This document shows positions 11,130-64,000 of a stretch of 64,000 nt of DNA, in pieces (the first letter of the stretch is position 1; the number at the start of each line of letters is the position of its first letter). The stretch covers positions 24,725,795 through 24,789,794 of the forward strand of contig NC_092670.1 in assembly GCF_964355755.1 (NCBI RefSeq), read 5' to 3'. This DNA comes from Antedon mediterranea. Its lineage: Eukaryota > Echinodermata > Crinoidea > Comatulida > Antedonidae. The notes beneath the pieces are model-generated. The model worked only from the letters and a program-made list of their open reading frames with translations. It was not told the DNA's origin and did not search any database. Made by a program: the position numbers and the translations under genes.

Positions 11130-11521
11130 ATCACGTGGTTATCGACCCTGCGAGAGTATAGTAGTTTGGAGTCGCACCTCTGTTTTAGTAGGCGAGGTTC
11201 AAAACCGCAGCTAAGCCGGAGATCGACGAGGTAGTGTGGTATTGAGTCTTGGCTACAAACCCACCGAGCGAACAGATAGAAAGACTGAAAAGTAGTCTTA
11301 TTAATAGTAAACATTTTCAAAGGGAAGGATAGAAATCATTTAGACTGGTTTCACATCTTGTTTGTTGTGTGAGGACTTTGTATTGTCGATCGTAACGATT
11401 AACTTGGGCTAGCCTACTATAAAGTAGGAAGTCATTTTCAGCTACTAACAGAGCGACGATTCCCCCACGAGCTGAGCCAACGAATCGATCGATTAGCCGG
11501 TTTTCTTAGGCTAACGCCAAG
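11130..11521 (+). promoter_or_regulatory. Candidate promoter / 5' UTR of the myosin gene (CpG-denser segment)
   Basis: In an otherwise CpG-poor, AT-rich window this segment has many CG dinucleotides, a CACGTG E-box at about 11132-11137 and a TATAAAG at 11418-11424. Two models fit. (a) TATA-driven start near 11,450 with a short unspliced leader. (b) A pyrimidine-rich acceptor ttttcttag ending at 11,509, with a non-coding first exon upstream. Vertebrate MYH9/MYH10 have a non-coding exon 1 and an ATG close to the start of exon 2, which favours (b). Neither is proven. Confidence 0.4.
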
Positions 11522-54666
<43,145 letters not shown>

Positions 54667-54716
54667 TAATTTGTTGCCTAATAATTCAACTAACACAATT
54701 TTTGTAGTTCTTTGCA

Positions 54717-54728
54717 AATAAAAATAAA
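54717..54728 (+). terminator. Overlapping AATAAA poly(A) signals just after the myosin stop
   Basis: AATAAA at 54717-54722 and 54723-54728, only about 50 nt after the stop codon. Further AATAAA hexamers follow near 54907 and 55596, so a longer 3' UTR is also possible. Confidence 0.5.
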
Positions 54729-57040
54729 TCCAATAGAATATTTTGTAAATTAATTATCCATCATATATGAGGGTTGAGGTCGAATAAGTGATTTTTGTTT
54801 GTACCGATTTTGTTTAAGTCTAAATTAAGGACTTTAATTAGCGGGGTAAGGATGTTGCCAAATAAGGAAGTATGTGAAAGCTTTTCAAACATATGCAAAT
54901 GAGCAAAATAAATAACTAAATTTTGGTGTTAAAATGTTATGCTGTGGTAAATACTGTAAATGTCATATAGATCTTTGACCCTTGACATTTCTATGACCCT
55001 ATCAATGATTGATTATCTTTTTATTATAGATTTTTTGCTATAAATTTAAAGCAAATTCTTGCTTATAGTGCGTACTGTTAGAATGCTTTTATTTCCGTAA
55101 TCTAATATAATAAATTAGCGTTTTATATATATATATTTTTTATTTATTTTTTATTTGCTTTCGGGAATTTAAAAAGATTTAAAATGTCAATAGAGTCGAT
55201 ATACACTTGCCATGTGTTCAAAAGATCTGTGACCAACGTTGGACCAAATGCCAGCCTAATCTAAAAGGTCTAAAAGAAAGTGACTTACATGCCAAGGGTG
55301 TTTGACTTTTTCTATAATAAAATACTAATGAATATATACAATTTTTTACAAATTGGCGAATGTATTTTACCCTGAATCCAGCCAATTTTATTTTTAATTT
55401 GTTAATTGTGTAATGATTACATCACATACAACTGTTTTTTAAAATGTTTTATGTAGTTACTGAATTGCACATTATATTGTTACGATCAGATTGTTGTTAT
55501 GCATCGTTACACCCGCAAGATCTTGTTTTAAACGGCCATTCTAATATCGTTATTAGATGTGTTATGTCAACCTGTCGAGGAGACTGGCCTAAACATAATA
55601 AAATGTGTATAGCAACATGACGAACAGTTCACCCAATAGCCAAAGATAGCCAACGATTAGTGTGTAGCATATATATTTTGGATATCAGGTTTAATTAATT
55701 AATATTAATTACTAATTTAGGTTTCTAACATTTCTCAAAATAATGTAGATAATTCTAACATAAGATAATGAACATTGACATATAAGTAGTATTGATTCAT
55801 TATGATTATGAGGTCATATATTTTTTATTTGTGATAATTTTTGTTTTGGTAGACAAAAGAGCCGTTGCACTTATAAAATAGTTGATATATATTCTTCCAT
55901 TTTGGTTTTATTTTTTACAAATTCCATGCGATAATTTAATCTAGTTGAACAAAAAAAATAAGGAAAAAAAATGGTATTATTTAACAAAATTCAATTCCGT
56001 GTATATTATTACAATTGAGACAAGTGTAGATGCTGTACTTGTTAATAGATTGGAGTAAATTCATTAGTAATGCTAACAATTCTCACTTTTATTGATAATA
56101 CATTTTTCATATTAACAAGTTTCACCAATTAATCTTTTGAAAACACCATGTGTTTTTGTTTGCTCAAAAACTACAGCTTTAGAAAAAGTTTTCTAACAAC
56201 ACATCAATAATGAATAAAACGATATTAAATAATGCGAGGGCGCTATTTGTAAATTAATTAGCAGTAAACATGAGAATTAACATTTTGTTCGTTCCTGTTG
56301 CATAGTATAATACTATATTCATTTTGTACATCATTTTGTTGCGGTTGCTTTTCATTTTTTGCACTATTACGTTTTGTGTTTGTTAGCCGTTTGTAGTCTG
56401 CCGTGTCAATTGCAAACAATATTTTGATTTGTATTTTGATGTATGTTCTGATCAGGCAAAATTAAAATTCTCAAAATGTATTAATTCATACGAATTACAA
56501 TTTCATGAATATTCATTACAATGTATTTGCATATCTGTGAATAATCATCAACGTGTCATGCATTATTTATGTCGTGCATATTATTCATAAGTAATGTTTT
56601 ATTATTGAAAGCCCGCCCTCAATCCAGGTTAGCTCAAAGTAGCAAAGAATGTTGAGCAATAAACAAGAGTTAATTAATATTGTCATATAGGCCTACATTA
56701 ATGCTTATTAAATACTTGCTAAGAGAAAAATGCTAAAAACTACTGTGTCAATTTATTAATTATAAACCAACTTATATTGCAGTTACTACTTAACTTAGAA
56801 ACTTCAGCTGCTGTATGTTGAATGTTTTCTTCCACACCAAAGTGCATTTCACTGAGAAACGTGTAGGCGGAGAAAGTTACAAACATCTGTGACGTAACAT
56901 AGGTATTTTGCATAAATTCCAGATGTCCTTTTGTCATTGAGTGCGGTAACCATTTTAGATACGGACATACAGCTTCCTTTCTCTTCACCATGATACAAGA
57001 CAAACTATGTACGTTTAACTGCCTGTATTGAATTGACATT
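54729..57040. other. 3' flank of the myosin gene
   Basis: AT-rich; no supported coding exon. May include a long 3' UTR. A 99-codon minus-strand open frame at 56740-57039 lacks recognisable motifs or splice context and is not called. Confidence 0.5.
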
Positions 57041-57047
57041 TAAATTT

Positions 57048-57150
57048 AATCACAAGCGATACATTATTCGAACTGTCTCCTGTCATTGGTCAACTGCCTT
57101 GCGTTGCGTCTACGTCCTTGCGCTGCGTCTCTGGTGTATAAATGAAGCTT
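57048..57150. mobile_element. Truncated copy of the CGCAACGCAAGGACGTAA MITE
   Basis: Contains cacaagcgat, attcg, cattggtcaactgcc and ttgcgttgcgtctacgtccttgcg, aligning with the right half of the element at 9403-9582. The left TIR is missing. Confidence 0.6.
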
Positions 57151-57439
57151 AAATACTGGCAACAACAAAAAAGTGCGTTATATTTCAATACGAAGGTTGA
57201 ACTTTGAACCCACCGTTAAACTGAGGAAGAAAATAGTATTAGAAAATTTATTTTAACAATACATTATATATGAATATTATCATACCGTGAAGTAAAAGCG
57301 TCGTATAATTAATAGTTATGTTTACATTATCTAGCCTAAGACAATAAACGAAACTTGAGTATGGTTTACTTATAGGCCAAATAAATAATCTCTGCTTAAA
57401 CAACAAGTTATTCATTTCACTCGGAACAATCCTGAATCA

Positions 57440-60345
57440 TGCACTAAATTCGACGGCAACGCGTCCAATCGTGGAGTTTCAGTGCATAAACACAACGCCA
57501 CTGACGCGTCCAATCGTGGGGTTTTAGTGCATACACAACACCACTGACGCGTCTAATCTTGGGGGTTCAGTGCATACACAACACCACTGACGCGTCTAAT
57601 CGTGGGGGTTCAGTACATAGACACAACGACACTGATGCGCGTGCAATCGTGGGGTTTTAGTGCATACACAACACCACTGACGCGTCTAATCGTGGGGTTT
57701 CAGTTCATACACACAACGCCACTGATGCGTCTAATCGTGGGGTTTTAGTGCATACACAACACCACTGACGCGTCTAATCGTGGGGTTTTAGTGCATACAC
57801 AACACCACTGACGCGTCTAATCGTGGGGTTTCAGTGCATACACACAACGCCACTGGTGCGTCTAATCGTGGGGTTTCAGTACACACGCAACGCCACTGAC
57901 GCGTCCAATCGTGGGGTTTTAGTGCATACACAACACCACTGACGCGTCTAATCGTGGGGTTTCAGTGCATACACACAACGCCACTGGTGCGTCTAATCGT
58001 GGGGTTTCAGTGCACACGCAACGCCACTGACGCGTCCAATCGTGGGGTTTTAGTGCATACACAACACCACTGACGCGTCTAATCGTGGGGTTTCAGTGCA
58101 TACACAACACCACTGACGCGTCTAATCGTGGGGTTTCAGTGCATACACACAACGCCACTGGTGCGTCTAATCGTGGGGTTTCAGTGCACACGCAACGCCA
58201 CTGACCCATCCAATCGTGGGGTTTCAGTGCATACACAACACCACTGACGCGTCAAATCGTGGGGTTTTAGTGCATACACAACACCACTGACGCGTCTAAT
58301 CGTGGGGTTTCAGTGCATACACACAACGCCACTGGTGCGTCTAATCGTGGGGTTTCAGTGCACACGCAACGCCACTGACGCGTCCAATCGTGGGGTTTTA
58401 GTGCATACACAACACCACTGACGCGTCTAATCGTGGGGTTTCAGTGCATACACAACACCACTGACGCGTCTAATCGTGGGGTTTCAGTGCATACACACAA
58501 CGCCACTGGTGCGTCTAATCGTGGGGTTTCAGTGCACACGCAACGCCACTGACCCATCCAATCGTGGGGTTTCAGTGCATACACAACACCACTGACGCGT
58601 CAAATCGTGGGGTTTTAGTGCATACACAACACCACTGACGCGTCTAATCGTGGGGTTTCAGTGCATACACACAACGCCACTGGTGCGTCTAATCGTGGGG
58701 TTTCAGTGCACACGCAACGCCACTGACGCGTCCAATCGTGGGGTTTTAGTGCATACACAACACCACTGACGCGTCTAATCGTGGGGTTTCAGTGCATACA
58801 CACAACGCCACTGGTGCGTCTAATCGTGGGGTTTCAGTGCACACGCAACGCCACTGACGCGTCCAATCGTGGGGTTTTAGTGCATACACAACACCACTGA
58901 CGCGTCTAATCGTGGGGTTTCAGTGCATACACAACACCACTGACGCGTCTAATCGTGGGGTTTCAGTGCATACACACAACGCCACTGGTGCGTCTAATCG
59001 TGGGGTTTCAGTGCACACGCAACGCCACTGACCCATCCAATCGTGGGGTTTCAGTGCATACACAACACCACTGACGCGTCAAATCGTGGGGTTCAGTACA
59101 TACAATGCCACTGATGTGTCTAATCGTCATATTTCAGTGCACACGGAACGCCACTGACGCGTCCAAACGTCGTATTTCGGTGCACATGCAACGCCACTGA
59201 CGCGTCTAATCATCAGAGATCAGTTCACACGCAACGCCACTGACGACGCGTCTAATCGAATTGTATTTCGGTGCACACGCAACGCCACTGACGCGTCTAA
59301 TCGTGGGGTTTCAGTGCATACACAAAACGCCACTGACGCGTCTAATCGTGGGGTTTCAGTGCATACACAACACCACTGACGCGTCTAATCGTGGGGTTTC
59401 AGTGCATACACAACACCACTGACGCGTCTAATCGTCAGGTTTCGGTCCACACGCAACGCTACTGACGCGTCTAATCGTGCGGTTTCAGTGCATACAATGC
59501 CACTGATGTGTCAATTAGTCATATTTCAGTGCACACGCAATGCCACTGACGCGTCCAATCGTGGGGTTTTGGTGCATACACAACACCACTGACGCGTCTA
59601 ATCGTGGGGTTTCAGTTCATACACACAACGCCACTGATGCGTCTAATCGTGGGGTTTCAGTGCACACGCAACGCCACTGACGCGTCCAATCGTGGAGTTT
59701 TAGTGCATACACAACGCCACTGGTGCGTCTAATCGTGGGGTTTCAGTGCACACGCAACGCCACTGACCCATCCAATCGTGGGGTTTCAGTGCATACACAA
59801 CACCACTGACGCGTCAAATTGTGGGGTTCAGTACATACAATGCCACTGATGTGTCTAATCGTCATATTTCAGTGCACACGGAACGCCACTGACGCGTCCA
59901 AACGTCGTATTTCGGTGCACATGCAACGCCACTGACGCGTCTAATCGTGGGCTTTCAGTGCATACACAAAACGCCACTGACGCGTCTAATCGTGGGGTTT
60001 CAGTGCATACACAACACCACTGACGCGTCTAATCGTGGGGTTTCAGTGCATACACAACACCACTGACGCGTCTAATCGTCAGGTTTCGGTCCACACGCAA
60101 CGCTACTGACGCGTCTAATCGTGCGGTTTCAGTGCATACAATGCCACTGATGTGTCAATTAGTCATATTTCAGTGCACAGGCAATGCCACTGACGCGTTC
60201 AAACGTCGTATTTCGGTGCACATGCAACGCCTCTGACGCGTCTAAACGTCAGGTTTGAGTGCACACTCAACACCACTGACGCGTCTAATCGTCAAGTTTT
60301 AGTGGATCGGACACACAACGCCACTGATGCGTGTTTAATCTTCGG
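57440..60345. repeat. 43-45 bp satellite-like array with higher-order structure (2.9 kb)
   Basis: About 66 monomers of the type CACTGACGCGTCTAATCGTG followed by GGGTTTCAGTGCATACACAACAC. Variants differ at the end (cacaacgccactggtg, cacgcaacgcc, ccatccaatcg) and occur in a recurring order. The variant marker ctgacccatcc falls at 58201, 58549, 59028 and 59763 (offsets 348, 479, 735), showing multi-monomer units. CACTGA and TCAGTG within each monomer can pair. The array is CpG-rich relative to its surroundings. Confidence 0.95.
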
Positions 60346-63300
60346 TTTAAGGAATTCAAGTCAATTTTAAACTGAAAAATACAATAATAAATATATCATT
60401 ATCAATCATTGCGTTAGACGTTTTGACGTCATGAAGGCTTTACTGTGTGTGATGCTGTTCGGTTTTCTTTATTTTCGTAATTTTAAGCTCACCAGCAGAC
60501 AACACCTACAGTTTTTAAAATGAAAACACTCTATCAAAAAAATAATAAATTGAAAACCGCCGCATCATAAAAACCTATGCATGCATGGTACAATAAATGG
60601 AAGAGTTTTCTAAATACAATACGTATGCCAACGTTTTGCATGCTTGCAGATTATTTCTGATCGACCGTGCATGTTGTTGTAAATAAGTCAAAATGATGCC
60701 TTGCAATCTCAACAACTTATTGAAATAAGAGCAAAATAATGAAATTTATATTATATCAAATAAAATAGGCCTACCAAAATTCAACAGTTATGACATTTGT
60801 GAAGATTAACAATGATATATTATAATTGATAGACAGTTGATATTTAAGTCCAATTTCGATATATTCTCTTGTGTCAACCCATTGTAAACCTATTTGTATA
60901 AGTTGTTTATATTACTGTATACTTTTATTTTTAAGTATTTTCATTGTCAAAACTAGGCCTATTATACTTAAATAAACCATGTGTTAACCCTTCAGCCAGA
61001 TCTTAGGCATAGAGGTTTAGTTTTCGGCTTAACGAATAGCATACACTACCGTATCATCTCATCGATTTACGGCCTAAATCTAAATTTAATTATCCCACGT
61101 TATACATAATGTCAGGCTAACTTAAAGAAAAGAAGCATCAAAAGCATTGCTAGTTTGTTATCTTCTGTGATTTATAACCATTACATTGAACTAAATAAAT
61201 ATACATTAAAGTTGTATGCCTACTTAGCGATTTCAGTTTCGCTACTACGAACGAAACGAATAAAAAGTAACAACTCTACCGCCAACTAACTGTAAGAAAC
61301 TGCGCATGTGTGAATAATTGGACTCCTCCATTTCAATAATCAGTCTGAAAACGTAAATATCAAATGTTGATTGAACAAACCAACGTTGACTATTTCGTTG
61401 TACAGTAGATAGTAGTCGAAGCAATTCATCCCGCCGCCGTATAAAGGTGTTCAGACGTAAAAATGACCCACAGTATATGAAATTAGCAGGAATTGGTGCT
61501 AAGTGTCTTGGCAAGTAAGTACCATAATTCTTAGATCATTTTCTATAAACAAACTTGATATCTTTAATAGGAAATTAAAAATAGTAAATAAAACAAACTG
61601 TTAATTAACATACTATGTATTTGCAAGTCATGGCTATAGGCTACTATTTTACTCGCAGTTCTCAGAGAAAAAAATTATCTTATTGTCCGTGGAATAAGTT
61701 ATTACTATCTGTTATTTGCGATATAGACTAAACGTCGGGACTTAGATACGCACGTTAGACACCGAAGATTATTACCGCCGATGAAACTATGGTTATGTGG
61801 CGAAGATCCAATATTTACTCTAAAAAATGAAAAATATACATGCATTTCTATGGCCTAACATAATCTCTTATCTCAAGCTTCTTCCCCTCCTCTCTCCACA
61901 TTGTGGGATTTAAGCATATTGCCGGTACACATTAATTTATAACGTTCCTGGAGATCAAAGTCCAATATGTCACTCCATTCCCATTTTAAACAACAGATGT
62001 TACTACTGTATTACTAATATTGCCCCTTGTAGTTCCAACAAAGAAATAGTGTTGTTTGAAAGTTTCTCTCTGGTTGTGTTTACTTTATCGTTTAAGTAAT
62101 CTGAGATAGAGCAAACCTATTGGTTTTGACTTTGCCTTTGAGTTAACATATATAAAAATACATATAAAATAAATTTGAACTAGGACATATTATGTTGGCG
62201 CTTGTACATAGGCCTAACATTAACAATATACAGTGGGCCTACATCGCTAAAAGAATATCTTTCAAAAGTAAACAAACTATAGCAACAAAACTAAAATCCG
62301 AAAGATGTACTTTCATAATTAGTTTGGTATGAAAATACACTGGCCTACCATTAGCAAAACCAAATACACCCAGGATATAAATCGTTTTCGTACTTCTATA
62401 TAATGTTTCTGAATGAATGCGTGTTGAAGGTTGTAGAGCAAAAAGTGCATTTTTATATACATAGGCCTATTTATGTTTCGGTTTACATGAATAGGCCTAC
62501 CAATTAATGATTGTACTAATCGATTTACCAGGCGAATAAATACACACGACAAGGAAATACAGACATAATAATCCGTTCGGAACACTCAATTAAAGTTGTG
62601 GTTTGAAAAAATTCCCGATCTAAAATGTTGGCCTCCATTTTGATCATTATTCGTTTGCTCACAATGTCTGTTTCCTTATTATTTTCCTTTGGATCATAAT
62701 ACTATCTATATTTAAACAAATATTATTCGGGATCCAAATGAATTTATTTACAAGAAATCCTCGTAAATGTTTGCGCCCACTACTAGGATGATCGTTAATA
62801 TTTTGTATGGATTTATAACGTGGATATTGCCTGCTAATATATAATTCTGTCACGAATTGATCGAGTGTAGGCCTAGCCTGGCATCAGTTACACGTGCTAA
62901 TTGAGTCTAATGTATCATTTTAATTGAGCTTGGTAATTAGGAGCAAGATTTAATGTATGGTTTCTTACTTTAAATCACGTAATATCTATATAGGATGCCT
63001 AGTAACGTTTAACCACGAGGCTTTTTAAAAATTGTTTTGGTTAAAAATTAAAATGTTCGAATTTGCATATTTGCCAATGCAGATGTTTGATCTAATTTCA
63101 CTAAAAAGCTGATTTATATAACTGGTTTCATGAATATATATTTTTAAATGTCTCTAAAACTATATCATAGCCCTGTATAAGGCCTAAAGTAGAATAAGTC
63201 TATCTAACATTTTTAATGGAAAATCAATATAGGCCTATAATTTATGCATATTGTCTACTTTTAACTAGCACTATTAATAAATTAATTTCCAACCAACGTA

Positions 63301-64000
63301 TTGTTGTTGTTGATTTGTTGATGAAACTGTTTTGAACCTATACTGTACTTTACACATTTAATATAGTATATCAATGTATCACTTTCATTGCTGGTAGTAA
63401 TAGCGTTTGATTGTTTTGTTTGTTTTACTTATGATTATTTACTTTAATGTATCCTGAAAATATTAAGAATCGCAATGTGAAATACAGTCAAATAAACCGT
63501 AGTAAGTTTGTAGTTTTTGATGTCTTTCCGTTAATTTCCCGTGTTTTATGATTCCTGGTAAATTGCGTTTCAAGTGCTACTTACAAAATGCCAGCTAAAT
63601 CTACGTTCGCATTGATTCGGTCTGGTCGAGAACTCCGATGAGCTACTACCTTACATTCGGGCTGTGCGTTCACACATATTTTGTATACGGAATCCACTGC
63701 AACCCATACTGCATTGTAATCCGAGCTCAATGCGAATGTAGATTTATAATAACAGTGAGGCAGCAACCCTTCAAACAAACACAAACTTCACGCGTCACCG
63801 TGAATGTTTTTATTAGCGATGCAGGATTTTGCATAAGTTTTATGTTTTAAAAATTAATGGACGGCAGTATAATATAATATAATCCTTCTTTTGTTGATTA
63901 AATTTTAATTATTTTCAGGAAATCCAACCTTTGCCTTAATGTATTATTTCTTTAGTTCATTTATTCTATGACCTGGTCATCTCAAAGTCTCCAGACCAAT
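60346..64000. other. Distal 3' region, no gene called
   Basis: AT-rich sequence with many taggcct oligomers. The only coding-like segment is a short plus-strand frame at about 61390-61514 ending at a gtaagt donor (see findings). Nothing else that I can support. Confidence 0.45.

Noticed and set aside
11105-11320. Possible tRNA-derived SINE (GGTTCAAAACC B-box-like word) upstream of myosin
   Set aside because: No A-box at the right distance and no cloverleaf. The CpG-rich composition is better explained as the promoter or leader region.
56740-57039. 99-codon minus-strand open frame
   Set aside because: No recognisable motif, no convincing splice or promoter context, and not supported by any neighbouring exon. 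A real terminal exon cannot be excluded but I cannot support it.
57440-60345. CRISPR-like look of regularly spaced near-identical repeats
   Set aside because: The spacers are not unique; the whole monomer is conserved with multi-monomer periodicity, there are no cas genes, and the host is clearly eukaryotic. It is a satellite or minisatellite.
61245-61514. 89-codon minus-strand open frame
   Set aside because: Overlaps the more protein-like plus-strand frame with a gtaagt donor, has no recognisable domain, and looks like its shadow.

Overview
This is an AT-rich eukaryotic (metazoan) window with long introns, GT-AG splicing and many small dispersed repeats. It holds two multi-exon protein genes, both on the + strand and about 1.5 kb apart. 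A HYR-EGF-transmembrane protein, a phase-1 one-domain-per-exon architecture, the very frequent oligomer taggcct(ac), and a single non-muscle-type myosin II gene suggest an invertebrate deuterostome, most likely an echinoderm. That placement is inference; no species is named.

Region 1 (about 1.3-10.0 kb): a 10-exon gene for a type I membrane protein. In order it encodes a signal peptide, six HYR (hyalin repeat) modules with one exon each, one EGF-like module, a transmembrane helix with a Cys-rich juxtamembrane segment, and a short cytoplasmic tail. The predicted protein is 677 aa, or 672 aa if the last intron is retained. Intron 2 carries an antisense CR1/L2-like non-LTR retrotransposon with endonuclease and C-terminal parts but no reverse-transcriptase core.

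Region 2 (about 11.1-54.8 kb): a complete non-muscle (zipper / MYH9-10-11-14 type) myosin II heavy chain gene. I assembled 39 coding exons by hand. All phases agree and the total is 5,874 nt, or 1,957 aa, close to vertebrate non-muscle heavy chains. The motor (P-loop, switch I, switch II, SH1/SH2, converter), two IQ motifs, a coiled coil of about 1,085 residues and a non-helical tailpiece are all present. The first introns are very long (intron 2 is 9.3 kb, intron 4 is 8.2 kb). Intron 4 sits exactly where vertebrate myosin II genes splice in small loop-1 cassette exons, and it contains three in-frame micro-exon candidates of 30, 21 and 30 nt. I consider this the most interesting prediction in the window. 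Several introns are filled by unrelated minisatellites (17, 25 and 23 bp units) and by MITE-like inverted repeats. One intron has a hammerhead-ribozyme-like motif, and one splice junction has been partly duplicated.

Region 3 (54.8-64 kb): 3' flank with no convincing gene, dominated by a 2.9 kb satellite-like array (about 57.44-60.35 kb) of 43-45 bp monomers with higher-order organisation and a hairpin-forming core. The last 3.6 kb has nothing I can assign beyond a weak possible exon near 61.4-61.5 kb.

All calls come from reading the sequence; no alignments or database searches were run.
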